Of a stretch of DNA of 64,000 bases, positions 22,340-35,160 are shown piece by piece. Each line of letters begins with the position of its first letter. Position 1 is the first letter of the stretch. Below the pieces are notes generated by a model that saw only the letters and a list, made by a program, of their open reading frames with translations, was not told the DNA's origin and searched no databases. The DNA lies in the NCBI GenBank assembly GCA_951217055.1, contig OX578280.1, positions 16,903,394-16,967,393 on the forward strand, read 5' to 3'. The position numbers and the translations under genes were made by a program. This stretch comes from Gerris lacustris. Lineage: Eukaryota; Arthropoda; Insecta; Hemiptera; Gerridae.

Positions 22340-22480
22340 GACCTCAGAACTTTTCCTCACTTCAGAGGCCACTAAAGTGCATCTCCTGCTGCTTCGCAGC
22401 AGGAGGAAGCAGCATTGGACGTGGTCAGTACTTGGATGGGTGACCGTTCTGAACAAACTGATTTATTATCATTCTTAAAA
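22340..22480 (+). mobile_element. 5S-rRNA-derived SINE, most complete copy
   Basis: 22405-22446 reads 'GAAGCAGCATTGGACGTGG' then 'TCAGTACTTGGATGGGTGAC', matching box A, the intermediate element and box C of animal 5S rRNA. The 5S 5' half is replaced by 'CCTCACTTCAGAGGCCACTA' and a hairpin CTCCTGCTGC/GCAGCAGGAG absent from the copies near 4.8 and 5.8 kb. The 3' end passes into an A-rich tail. It is a SINE3-type element rather than a 5S gene, because the first ~45 bases of 5S and its closing stem are missing. Confidence 0.75.
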
Positions 22481-22499
22481 AAAAAAAATTTAATACCTA

Positions 22500-23080
22500 T
22501 ATTTTATTTAATTAGTTGAAGTTTAGCGGTATTTTGACAGATGTAAACAAACTTTGACGTATCAAAATTATCGCACTAATAAATAATTATATTCAGTTAT
22601 AACTTTTAAACTAATTAATGGAATTTCATCGGGGTTTTTTATATTTGTTCCTAATTTTTTCCGGTTCCAACGAAATGCTATACGTCAAAAACCTATTTAT
22701 ACTTTCGGTATTATTAACCGTCAAAGTTTAAAAATTATAACTTCAAAATGGCGGCCAAAATCAAAATGAATGAATTTAGTGGGCTTGTTTGTCATACAGA
22801 GAGGTACATTCGAGCCAAATTTCAACTCGATCAGGACCATTTTCGATTTATTACGATTTTTTTAAATTTTAGCTGACTCTGCAAACTGGGTTCAAGATGG
22901 CGGAAAAAGTTGATTTTCCGGGCGGCACAACTACAGGTTAGGACTGATTTTTCTGCCAAGTTTCAACTCTCTAGGTTAAATACCTTGGGCGCTACGATGA
23001 TAACACACACACACATACATACATAATAAATTTTTTTTTTTTAAAAACAGTACTTTTCCTAAGGTAGTGAGGAAAAGTAA
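22500..23080 (-). repeat. Family J module-rich repeat
   Basis: Read on the minus strand: a TATG/TGTG tract, 'AGAGAGTTGAAACTTGGCAG', 'CCGCCATCTTGAACC', then 'GATCGAGTTGAAATTTGGC' and 'GGCCGCCATTTTGAAG'. It is noncoding. The module order repeats that of family U at 46.5 kb. Confidence 0.6.
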
Positions 23081-23200
23081 AAAAAATTACCACATGTACA
23101 GGTTTACAAACAAGCAGGAGTTTTTTTCATAAAGATTTATGTTTTGAAGAAACAAAAATAACAAACTTTTTCCTCTTGGATATTTTACACCCACGGCGTG

Positions 23201-24404
<1,204 letters not shown>

Positions 24405-24665
24405 CGGCACTTCTTTTGACTGTTACTCCCCTTATAAAGAACAGAAGGGAGTAAAAATCTAAAGAAGGTGTACAGAATGTTCTTCTTTCGACTGTTACTC
24501 CCCTTATAAAAACAGAAAGGAGTAAAAATCTGAAGAAGGTGTACGGAATGTTCTTGTTTAGACTGTTACTCCCCTAATAAAAAACAGAAGGCAGTAACAA
24601 TCTAAGAAGTGTACGGAATGATCTTCTTTAGACTGTTACTCCCCTTATAAAAGAAGAAGTGTGAT
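24405..24665. repeat. Tandem array, 4 units of ~71 bp
   Basis: GACTGTTACTCCCCT recurs at 24418, 24490, 24561 and 24631. Each unit pairs TTACTCCC with GGGAGTAA in its own arm. A related half unit reappears at 25357-25390, after the family I insertion. Confidence 0.9.
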
Positions 24666-24760
24666 ATTTCTTTGTCCCAAAATACACTGGACTAAACATC
24701 CCTTTGTCTTAATAGTTATTTAGACAATAAAATAATTATATCCATTTATATTCTAAATAA

Positions 24761-25355
24761 AAAAGTCCAGTCATGCACCATGGCTTAATGAGCGAATTTT
24801 CAAAGAATGCTTCGTATTATTGGCTTATGATAATATAGGAAAATTTTAATTTAGAATTTGCTCGGGTGAAAAAAAAAAAAATTGGTACACAGGGGTACGG
24901 GGTACAAATGTCAAAATAGTATTTACCCTTCAAGATGCATGTCGTTGGAAAGCTCTTTAAGAGTACAGTAATTGTTGTTATTTACACTTTTATCATATTT
25001 TCACATAAAAGGGGGGTAAAATGGAAAAAACACGTTTTTTGACCCTATATGGTCCAAATTTGACCCCTAAATGGACTCCAAAAATTCTGGCCAACGAACT
25101 CATCCTTTCTTTTGATATTATTGACATTTTAAAATTTGTTTGAAATTTTTAAGTGCATCCTAAGGGGAGATATCGTCTGGAGTGACACATATATACATAC
25201 ATATATACATACATACATAAAAAAAAGTGTTAAATTTTAGGAATCGATTCAGAATGGTCTAAAACGGATTTCCATGGAAAAGTTTTCAAAAATTCGCATT
25301 ACAAAAATTTTGAAGCCATTGCAATAGCGTAATTTTCTTTGAAAATTCGCTAAAA
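24761..25355 (+). mobile_element. Family I element, copy 1
   Basis: About 595 bp, nearly identical to 30408-31006. It starts AAAAGTCCAGTCATGCACC and ends 'GAAAATTCGCTAAAA'. It is noncoding and has no terminal inverted repeats. It carries 'GATGCATGTCGTTGGAAAGC' and an (ATAC)n tract. Array-like sequence resumes just after it, so it probably inserted near the 71-bp array. Confidence 0.8.
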
Positions 25356-25715
25356 GAAATAGGGGAGTAACAATCTAAAGAAGTACCTCCGATCCTTGAT
25401 ACAACCAATGTCGTAAGCTATTTCCAGGTATATATAGATAACCATTGAAAGAACGACAAAACTCTCACAAAAAAGTTAATAGAAATTGAAAAATGTTTAT
25501 TTATAATAAATAATGCAATGAAAAAAATAAATTAAAGGGTTTATCTCTACTATTCATATTTATTAAAGAGATAAATATAATATCAATAATATTTTAACGG
25601 TATATTGAAATAGTCTAAAAATACACATTCAATCTCAAAATAAAAAAAATATCTGATTTGGATAAATGTGGGCTTGCAGGTGTGCACCACAATTATTGAT
25701 TACTATTTATACATA

Positions 25716-25717
<2 letters not shown>
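25356..25717. other. No gene recognised
   Basis: Starts with a piece of the 71-bp array; the rest is AT-rich. Confidence 0.4.

Positions 25718-25786
<69 letters not shown>
25718..25786. repeat. (TA)n microsatellite
   Basis: Pure TA repeat of about 70 bp. Confidence 0.97.
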
Positions 25787-25789
<3 letters not shown>

Positions 25790-25899
25790 GAGTGTGTCTG
25801 AGTGTTATATAATGATTTAGAGTGCGAGGGAGAGCAGAGATAAACAAACACAAAGAATAGAAATGTTAAATAAACGTATTATATAGTGTGTTTCAATAC

Positions 25900-26440
25900 T
25901 CAAGGGGGGGGGGGGGGGAGTAGAGTTAAAGAGACCTTTCAATATTTTCCACTTAAGAAAAGAGATGGTATTTATTTAAGTGAGGTTTATAGTAAGACGA
26001 GGGGGGGAGTAGAGGTAAACAGATATTTTACAAATACCTCCCCTATTTTTTTAAAACTCCCTTTAAGTCCATGATTCCATTTAAGTAATGAATAAGCACC
26101 CTCCCCCATCCCTCTTATTTCACTTGAGACTTATTTAGGAAAAAGGGATCCCATTATGCTACCGCAGGGACCTATAAGCACAATCCCTCCCTTTCTTACA
26201 TTAGCAATAGTAAATAAAAGTAAAATTTCATGGATCCATGGATACACTTGGGAAGTAGACAAGAATAAGGGAGGGGAGAGATTCTTTTTAGTGAGAAATT
26301 TATTGGTAATTTGTCAATGTGGTGTTAAATAAGGGGAAGTAGGGAAGGGGGGATAGAAAAAACGGTGAGAGCACTTTTGTAAATTGGTGAATTTGATGCC
26401 GAATCTCAACTTACAACATTTTTAGGGATGGGTATTTATT
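25900..26440. other. Stretch with G- and C-runs
   Basis: A run of ~16 G near 25902 is followed by GAGTAGAGTTAAA, and a shorter run near 26000 is followed by GAGTAGAGGTAAA, so the two are diverged repeats of each other. No gene is seen. Confidence 0.45.
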
Positions 26441-26452
26441 TTTATGAGTTTT

Positions 26453-27362
26453 TTTGGAACGAAGTTCCTTATGGCACGTTCTGGAGCCTGGGAGTAAATC
26501 CGGAAAAAACGACCAAAATAAACGTCACAAAATCACCGTCAAGCAAAATCCGTCACGAAATCTGCCGATGACAATAACTTGAGTAAAAGATCACCGAGTC
26601 AGTTGATATTTGGTACACATGTTCATTTTACCAATGCCCAGGCTAAGTTCGTTGGACAACGTTATCCGCCCAAGCGTTCACGCGCAACGCTCGCGTAAAC
26701 GTAAGCTTCAAATTTAAAATTCGGATTTTTTGGACGGGAAAAAATTCTAACATCATGTATTTAATGAGACAAACAACTTTTTTAAATATGTTTTTTAGTA
26801 AAACGAACACCGACACTGCTATGAAGTGATAAAGATCGCTAAATTTATTAAAGCGGACCTAAACGTTTTAAATAAAGAAAACAACGTTTTTACCGATATC
26901 TTACGTTCTAACGTAACGATTTCAATAAAACTTCATAAACATCGTCTAAAGTACATTTGAAACAGGCTTGTAAAATTTTAGCCTGATACAAGCAGAATGT
27001 GTTTAGTGTTGGTGATTTATATTTTATATTATAATATTTTAATTGAAGATTCGCCGACGGAGGTCTAATGGGACAGTTATTTTCTTCTCTACAACCATAT
27101 GCTTTAACTATAAACTAATCAAATTTAACTTTTTTCTCAATTTACAATACATCATTTATTGTAAGACGCTCTTTTCAAAGATAATAAAAAGTTTTTCTTT
27201 TAATTTTGCCTTAACTCCGCTAGTACAAATAGTTACTTTTAATTTTGTCTCTTGTTCTAACTCCGCCATGTATAAGTAGTTAGCGTTAGCAGTATCATAT
27301 ACTTAGCACTGTAATTATATTATTTATATTTTATATAAAGCGTAAGGAACTTCGTTCCTACC
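26453..27362 (+). mobile_element. Family C element, full-length copy with inverted ends
   Basis: The left end GGAACGAAGTTCCTTA is the inverse of TAAGGAACTTCGTTCC ending near 27356, giving ~16-bp terminal inverted repeats that are themselves palindromic. Inside are 'GATATTTGGTACACATGTTC', 'AACGCTCGCGTAAACG' and 'TTTTACCGATATCTTACGTT'. It is noncoding. The 40-kb copy has different ends (ATTGAAGCGAGCGT). Confidence 0.75.
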
Positions 27363-27912
27363 GGGTGTCCCACGACACCACACGTATTTTTTTATTTTTT
27401 TAACTCATTATATGTGGGATTCAAACATGGTATCTTTCGAAGTAAGACTTCTTCCTTGATTTTAACATATAGAAAAGTATTAGTAGTTAAAAATATTTAA
27501 AGAAAAAACATTCTCATCAACTCCTTATTTATTTTAAATGTAAAAACTTTGTATAAGGGATAAAATATCATTAAAACTTTTTTAAAAAAACTTTCTTTTT
27601 ACTAGATAAGTTTTAACGAAGTAAATAAAAATAAAGTTTTAGAAGCAAGGATAAAACCACCTTAGTTCAATTAAAGTAGTAAGGAGACGACTAAAAAAAA
27701 AGAAGAAGAATTTTATTTTTAATAAAATGTAAGATTTAAATGAGGGAGCGGGATAGAAGTTATGACATTAAATTAAATTTAATGACTAAAATAATTTTGA
27801 CAAATTGATTTTTTTTTTTTTTTCTAAATCTCATTTCTTTAATTTAAATTAATTGCTGTCTTGAAGTTACTTCGAGAAGAACTAAAATCAACAGATTCTT
27901 TTCATTTTTTTA
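27363..27912. other. AT-rich DNA, no gene recognised
   Basis: No repeat match and no credible frame. Confidence 0.4.
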
Positions 27913-28690
27913 AGAATATTGCTTCCGAAGGTGACGGAAGCTATGTGATCGTTATGAAGAACGAAATTTTATTGTTTCTCCGATATCCAAAATTCCAAGA
28001 CAGAAATCCGTTTCAGACATCAGGGAACATTTTTGGTTCCGTGTCTATCTGTCGGTCTGTCACGCTATTTTTTCGTACCAACGTATCTTAAAAACTACTC
28101 TTCCGATTTTATTGCAAATTGGATGGTAGGTCATAATTAGCCTATTGGTTTCATAAAATTTTCAACCTTCTGCGTCTATTTGTTTTCCTTTCACATACGC
28201 AGCGCACAAACATACATTTATTCACACCTATAGCTTCAAAAGTACTTATCTGATATGTATGAAACTTTTATAGTTTATCGAAAGTAACCCGCAGATAGCC
28301 TCAGATTAATTTCAACCGTCTGCGCTCTTTAACTTTTGCTAAATTAATACTTTAATTAATGTAAAAAATCGAAACAATTTTGACAGATTAAAAAAACGGG
28401 GGAACCAATCAAACAAAATAGACAATAATTGCTTGTAAAAGCATAAAATCAATATAGGATGCGAGAAAGCTATGTGCCACACCAATTGGCAGTCTATTTT
28501 TTTTTAAAGAATGGCTAGTGTGGAAAAGTTTGGAGTTCACCAATATTATAAATGTTAGTCTTCAAGTTTCAAGGCAAAATTTGTATATTTTAATGGTTTT
28601 CGTGATTTAGTGGCTATTTGGAAAATCAATAAAACACCCAGATGAGATCTAGCAGATCAGTTAATAATATTTATCTACGATTGATAAGCA
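27913..28690 (+). repeat. Family B plus flank T, tandem unit 1
   Basis: A B copy (27913-28495; first hairpin shortened) is followed by a ~190 bp flank T containing 'AATGGCTAGTGTGGAAAAG' and 'GAGATCTAGCAGATCAGTTA'. The same B+T order recurs at 29189-29955 and 29955-31312. Confidence 0.85.
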
Positions 28691-28704
28691 AAATAATCAT
28701 TATA

Positions 28705-28865
28705 TCTCTATTTAGATGCGTTGAAAGTAATTATTTACGTACTTGTATTTATCGCGCATGCGCGTCTTATAGTTCTGAAGAATTCCTCTTCTTTACCACA
28801 CTAGTGCGGTAAAGAAGAGGAATTCTTCAGCTTTAAGCACGATTAGCTAGTTTGTTTACATTTAA
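28705..28865. repeat. Family S hairpin element, copy 2
   Basis: Matches 505-665. The inverted repeat at 28775-28830 has 28-base arms around CACTAGTG. Compared with copy 1, the central C:G pair is changed to A:T on both sides, so pairing is kept. The A/C mismatch at 28798/28807 is conserved. It sits between B+T units 1 and 2. Confidence 0.8.
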
Positions 28866-29049
28866 CAAAACTAATTTGCTGTTCTTTTATTAAATTAGCT
28901 GTTTATATCGAGTTTTGAAAAACAATGAGTGAATTAAGTGACTTATTCACACTAATGAATTAATGTTATCTTTATCAAAAGAGAAATACGAACTTGTATA
29001 CTGGAAGTTTATTTGTTTCTGTATTTATTATTAAATCTAACAATCGTAG

Positions 29050-29188
29050 ATAAAGTACGGTCCGCAACTCGAGCGAAAATGGCATTTTGCATTGCTCGTG
29101 TGGTTTTACTACCCTCGCTGTCGCTCGGGTGCAAACTCCACAACGCATGCAAAATGCTACTTTCCGCACTCGACGCGTAATGTACTAT
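29050..29188. mobile_element. Small fold-back (R-type), copy 2
   Basis: Imperfect inverted arms of ~60 bp ('GCAACTCGAGCGAAAATGGC' with its complement near 29160) around a GC-richer centre. The end words 'GCAACTCGAGC' and 'ATGCTACTTTCCGCACT' recur at 42.07 kb. Confidence 0.7.
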
Positions 29189-29955
29189 TATATTGCTTCC
29201 GAGCTTACCGAAGGTAACGGAAGCTATGTGATCGTTCTGAAGAACGAAAAATTTTTAGATCTCCGATTTCAAATATTCCAAGACAAAAATCTGTTTCAGA
29301 CATCAGGTATAATTTTTGGTTCCGTGTCTGTCTGTCGGTCTGTTGTTCAATTTTTGCGAACCAACGTATCTTAAAAACTATACACGTTCAATTTTAATGA
29401 AATTTGGGTGGTAGGTCATGAGTAGCCCATTGTTGGTCCCATATAAATTTCAACTTTCTAAGCTCATTTGTTTCTCTTCCACATGCACACAAACATACAT
29501 TAATTTACACCTATAGCTTCAAAAGTACTTATCTGATTTGTATGAAACTTTTATAGCTCATCGAAAGTAGCCCGCAGAATGCCTCAGATTAATTTGAACC
29601 GTCTGCGCTCTTTAACTTTTGCTAAATTAATACTTCAATTCATATAAAAAATCGAAACAATTTTGACAGATTATAAAAACGGGGGAAACAATCAAACAAA
29701 ATAGACAATAATTGCTTGTAAAAGCATAAAATCAATATAGGATGCGAGAAAGCTATGTGCCACACCAATTGGCAGTCTATTTTTTTAAAGAATGGCTATT
29801 GTGGAAAAGTTTGGAGTTCACCAATATTATAAATGTAAGTCATCAAGTTTCAAGGCAAAATTTGTATATTTTAATGGTTTTCGTGATTTAGGGGCTATTT
29901 GGAAAATCAATAATACACCAAGATGAGATCTAGCAGATCAGTTAATAATATTTTT
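29189..29955 (+). repeat. Family B plus flank T, tandem unit 2
   Basis: An intact 5' hairpin set, body and T flank. It is very similar to unit 3 at 'GACATCAGGTATAATTTTTG', where other B copies read 'CATCAGGGAACATTTTTGG'. This suggests a local duplication. Confidence 0.85.
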
Positions 29956-31312
29956 ATTGCTTCCGAGCTTACTGAAGGTAACGGAAGCTATGTGATCGTT
30001 CTGAAGAACGAAAAATGTTTAGATCTCCGATTTCAAATATTCCAAGACAAAAATCTGTTTCAGACATCAGGTATAATTTTTGGTTCCGTGTCTGTCTGTC
30101 GGTCTGTTGTTCAATTTTTGCGAACCAACGTATCTTAAATACTACACGTCCAATATTAATGGAATTTTGGTGGAAGGTCGTGAGTATCCCATTGTTGGTC
30201 CCATATAAGTTTCAACTTTCTACGTTCATTTATTTCTCTTCCACATGCGCACAAACATACATTAATTTACACCTATAGCTTCAAAAGTACTTTTCTGATT
30301 TGTATGAAATTTTTATAGCTCATCGAAAGTAGCCCGCAGAATGCCTCAGATTAATTTGAACCCTCTGCGCTCTTTAACTTGTGCTTAATTAATACTTCAA
30401 TTCAAGTAAAAAGTCCAGTCATGCACCATGACTTAATGAGCGAATTTTCAAATAAATGTGCGTATTATGGGCTTATGATAATATAGGAAAATTTTAATTT
30501 AGAATTTGCATGGGTGAAAAAAAAAAAAAAAAATTGGCACACAGGGGTACGGGGTACAAAAGTCAAAATAGTATTTACCCTTCAAGATGCATGTCGTTGG
30601 AAAGTTCTTTAAGAGTAGAGTAATTGTTGTTATATACACTTTTATCATATTTTCATATAAAAGGGGGGTAAAACTGATAAAACACGTTTTTATGCTATTT
30701 TTGACCCTAAATTGTAAAAATTTGACCCCTAAATGAACTCCAAAAATTCTGGCCAACGAACTCATCCTTTCTTTTGATATTATTGACATTTTAAAATTTG
30801 TTTGAAATTTTTAAGTGCACCCTAAGGGGAGATATCGTCTGGAGTGACACATATATACATACATACATAAAAAAAAGTGTTAAATTTTAGGAATTGATTC
30901 AGAATGGTCTGAAACGGATTTCCATGGAAAAAATTTTTAAAAATTCGCATTATAAAAATTTTGAAGCCATTGCAATAGCGTAATTTTCTTTGAAAATTCG
31001 CTAAAATGAAAACAATTTTGACAGATTATAAAAACGGGGGAAACAATCAAACAAAATAGACAATAATTGCTTGTAAAAGCATAAAATCACTGTAGGATGC
31101 GAGAAAGCTATGTGTCACACCAATTGGTAGTCCATTTTTTTAGAGAATGGTTATTATGGAAAGGTTTGGATTTCACTAATATTATAATATGTTAGTCTAA
31201 GTTTCAAGACAAAATTTGTATATTTTAATGGTTTTTTGTGATTTAGTGGCTATTTGGAAAAGCAATTAAACTCCAAGATGATGATCTAGCAACTCAGTTA
31301 ATAATATTGATA
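29955..31312 (+). repeat. Family B plus flank T, tandem unit 3, split by family I
   Basis: The B body runs to about 30407, is interrupted by family I, and resumes at 31007 with 'GAAAACAATTTTGACAG', followed by T. It abuts unit 2 directly. Confidence 0.85.
30408..31006 (+). mobile_element. Family I element, copy 2, nested in family B
   Basis: Ends match copy 1 (24761-25355). Host B sequence continues on both sides, so the insertion boundaries can be read by comparison. The duplicated target appears to be no more than a short A run. Confidence 0.85.
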
Positions 31313-32382
31313 TCTTCTTATTTTATTGGAAATATATAAATAAAAAACGCATATTATTATTAAAGGAAGGTTGTTTTAAAGTAAATTTACTGTTACATGT
31401 TTTTTAGCTAACTCTTTCATTATATTGTTGCTCCGATAAGGAAATATAAGTTAAAAAACAAATATAAAGGCACAGGGGTAAATAGATCAAATATAAACGA
31501 TCAAACTGTCGGAATAACAAATAATAAAACACAAAGTTTCCTAAGTGAAAAGTAAATAACATAAATGCTTTTGTTTAAATGCAACAAGAAGATTTAGCTG
31601 AGTTAGAAATGGATTACGTCATCGTCAGATAAATTCCTTATTCTCGGTTCTGTTAAGGGTGCGCGGACGTGTTTGATTTTACAAAATTTCTGTTTTTGTC
31701 CGTAATATTAGAGATAAAAATACAATATTTCGTATCTGGGTTCATCAATATATTCTTCAATGCAGCCGCGAGCCCGATTTTTGATTTTCCCCTTTTTTCC
31801 CACTTAAGTGATTCTTAAATCCGATTCTATTTATTTTTTTAAAAAAGTAGCTCGCGGCTGCAAAAGGCAATTATCTAAATACTCTAAATCCCAAATTTCG
31901 TGCAAAAATATTAATTTTTAGAGCCAGGAGGAGTAATTTGGTAAACGGGAAAAAGTGGGATCGAGAGCTAGTGCAGTCTGTCGGATTTTTAGTGAACTAG
32001 GCTTTACTAACCCCCTCATTACCTTCCTATCGGAGGTAACTAAGAGATGGTTAGAGATGGTCAGTCTCTAAGGGAAACATTCAAGCATATACACGCTATG
32101 TTTACACACAATGAGATTCGGCCAAAATTATTAATATTTATTATTCCATAGTTTCATTCTATTTTTTTTCTGATAATTTTTGTTTGTTTACAACAGTATT
32201 TTGACTTTATATCATTTGAAATTCGTAAAAAAAAGAAATATAAAAAAACATTGATTTTTTTTTTTTACATTTTAAAAATATTTTAAAATGATGTTTTTTG
32301 AGATTTCAACTGAATTGTCCGTTTTAGCTAAACTTACTGAGAGGTTTTTACCATGAGGTTCGATCATTGTATTACCCACATT
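31313..32382. other. Intergenic stretch with a GC-rich inverted repeat
   Basis: GCAGCCGCGAGC (31763) and GCTCGCGGCTGC (31851) form a 12-bp inverted repeat with a ~76-base loop. No gene or family repeat is recognised. Confidence 0.45.
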
Positions 32383-33370
32383 GACAAATTTGGTTTATAA
32401 ATACTTTCAAAATGTTAATTTCGGTTGAAAGGTTTGTAATTTAGGAACTCACCCGATATTTAAAATTTAATTTGTAAAGAGAGGGGATGAATATCAAGAT
32501 TTGGTGGTAGGGATGCAAGGGTACTTTACCTTACTTTACTTTTCCTACCTAAAAAAGAAAAAAACATTTGATTCCATTTTTTGCTGACTCAAAAACTAAA
32601 GCTTACTTTTAAGCTAGAGCGTCAAAACTTGAGAGAAAAATCAGTCTTTTAGGCCTTTTTCACACAAGGCAACTCGTCCGCCCAAGCAACTATGAGGCCA
32701 GACACATGTGATACTCGCGTTCTTATCCCCACTAGTTGATTCAACTAAAAAGACTGCAAGGCATTAGGCCCTTCACACCAGTCAACTTAATTGAGTCGGC
32801 TGGGACATTTTTTACTATGCAATGGCAAAGTTATTTTATTTTCTCTTTTAATTCCAATGTAGACTTATTGATTGAATATGTTCGTATTCGTCCCATGATA
32901 TGGGACATGAGGTGCAGTGAATACAGTAAATCCTGTGCTGGATCAGGGCGTGAATCTCTTCGAAGGATGGTCTTTACATGCGGAAATAATTGAAGAGTTT
33001 ATCCTCGTGGCTTAGAAGTTTCGGGTATAATTGTAAGAAAGCGCCTATTTCCCCTATTCTCTAACAAGGGAGGAACACACAATCTTCGACTAGATAAATT
33101 TCCTCCTTTATTGCTTGCAGAAGACCAAGCTCAAGAAGTACTCCTGCTTCCTCGGGTTCTAACATCGTACTGACCTCCCATTGGCAAGAAAAGTTGAATC
33201 ACCTAAGCTGATCTTGATATGCCCCCCCCCCCCCCGTCTTTACAAATTGAATTTTAAATATCGGGTGAGTATCTCAATTACAAACCTTCCGAAATCAATA
33301 TTTTGTATTTATAGACAAAATTTGTTAAAAGGTACCGGTTAAAATGTTTGCAATTAAGGAACTCACCCTT
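32383..33370. mobile_element. Inverted-repeat-bounded region around a MADF fragment
   Basis: ~100-bp imperfect inverted arms (32383-32482 and 33238-33333) share AGGTTTGTAATT and ACTCACCCGATATTTAAAAT. A third partial arm, 'TTAAGGAACTCACCC', follows at 33355. Inside are two direct 'TTAGGCC' starts (32649, 32764), each followed by 'TTCACAC', which look like Harbinger ends with TTA target sites. This may be a nonautonomous PIF/Harbinger-type element or a composite. Confidence 0.5.
32736..33000 (+). pseudogene. MADF-domain fragment
   Basis: An 85-codon frame from 32736 contains 'NVDLLIEYVRIRPMIWDMR' followed by 'CSEYSKS' (residues about 41-66). This matches the start of a MADF (Myb/SANT-like) DNA-binding domain, whose usual wording is 'LIxLVRxRPxLWDxxxxxYxxx'. 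After that the frame leaves the domain. The next helix may continue in another frame ('EGWSLHAEIIEEF'), implying a frameshift. MADF proteins are commonly the second gene of arthropod PIF/Harbinger transposons, which fits the surrounding inverted repeats. It is probably a dead fragment; a single exon of a host MADF gene is the alternative. Confidence 0.5.
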
Positions 33371-34600
33371 GTAGACTACTTTGCAGGGACCTGAATTGAT
33401 TGACTGATTTATCTGTTAGAAATATACTAAAAAGTTTTAGACCTCATTTACCTAATATCTAAAAATGTTAGGTATCTTTTTAGTGAAACAATCAGAAGAA
33501 ACTAAAGCTACGAGTATTTAAGGCGTTGCGTTGTTTTTATAAGTTGTGAATAGTTTACAGTTACTTTGTCCCATGGCCAAATAACAAAAATTAAATATTT
33601 TGTTGTATACTTGGAATCAGTTTCAGAGCTCAAGAATAAGTAAAAATGCCATCATAATTAAAAATGAAACCTATAATTTAAACGGTTTACTGAGTTATTA
33701 CCTTTTTAACGTTCATATATTTTATCTAAATCATTTACCATTTTAGCGAATTCAAAACAATTCACTACTCTTAAAAATATAAAAAAAAGATTGTGGCACT
33801 CGAGTCCAATAATCCGATTATTTTATTCCGATCAAAAATCGTTCTATGAAATGTAGTATGTATAGGGAAAACACCTTTTTTTGTATTCTTTCATATCGTC
33901 TTCAAATAATAAACATCATATATAATAATCATTCTATAATAGAAATATTTCTAATAATAATAATTATTGTTATTATATATTTATTATAACAATATAATTT
34001 TATCAACCAATATTGATATCAATAGTATTTTAATCTAGCTGAAGATGAAAAACCAATACATGTTAAAAAAAAAAGATAGGAGCTAATCCTACTAGGTATC
34101 TGAAAATTGTGTTAGCCAATATATATATGGGAGCCAATACGGAAACTCTATTGGACAAACCGCCTAAAACTGACCAAAAAATTAAATTAATATATATTTT
34201 ATTCCCATCCATTACTCATCTAAGGGTACATGGGAGAAACAACAAGTCATATTTCGATCAATAAAGATTTAGTATAACTACGTCTGGCATCTCAATACGT
34301 AGTCATGTGAAAAACTTAATGCCGAGGAATAGGGATAAAAGCCCATGAAAACTAAAAGGTGAATTCAGGAGTTTCTGGAGAGAAACAAGTCAACATTTTT
34401 TTATCCTCGTGTGTCCATTTTTCTCAACAAATGTTTGTGTAAACTTGAAAATTATATTTCTACGAGCTGAATGGTTTATAGATTATAATTTACCTAATCA
34501 AATCTTAGTACCGTAAATAACTTATCTGTAAGACTGAATATTTTTCTCGTTTTTATCAAAATAAATCGCATAAAAAAGAATAAAACACATTTTCTATCGG
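33371..34600. other. AT-rich DNA, no gene recognised
   Basis: No open frame of note and no repeat match. A short AT palindromic cluster lies near 33960-34020. Confidence 0.4.
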
Positions 34601-35160
34601 ATCAATTTGTGAATCTAAACCATTCTTGAATAAACTTAGTACACACAAAATTTCAAAAAATCAGTCTAGCCGTATAAGAGGAGTTCAGAGACGCATATAC
34701 ACGGACAAAGAAATCTATCTATATAAATAAAGAAGAAAGTCTGTGGGTGATGTATCTATGTGGGTATGTCCTTTATACAAATCTACAGTTTTATCCCAAT
34801 TTGATGAATATTTACACACTTTTCCTTAAAAGCAAGGGGTAAGCCACTGTCTACATAAATTTTAGAAATTTAAATTTTGGTACAAAGGGGTGGGGTACAA
34901 GTAATGAATACGGGGTCAAAGTAATGAATATCCTTCATGATGCATATCGTTGAAAAGCTCTAAGAGCACAGTAATTATTGTTATGTACAGTTTATTCAAA
35001 TTTAAATTTAGGAGGGGGGGGGGGGGTTAAATTTTGGATATTTGCAAAAAAATTTATCAAAGAGGAGGGGGTATATGTGGGAGGGATAGAATCTAGATAT
35101 TCTGACATAGTAGAATAATTTAAATGTTTCTTGATGATAGTTTATAAATTTGTCAAATTA
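34600..35160. repeat. Module-bearing repeat, family I relative
   Basis: 34630-34725 (minus) has 'GTCCGTGTATATGCGTCTC' then 'TTTTTGAAATTTTGTGTG'. 34880-35040 (plus) has 'GGTACAAAGGGGTGGGGTAC', 'GATGCATATCGTTGAAAAGC' and a ~16-base G run at the place where family I has AGGGGGGTAAAA. Confidence 0.6.

Noticed and set aside
22405..22446. A 5S rRNA gene
   Set aside because: Only the internal control region matches. The first ~45 bases and the closing stem are missing.
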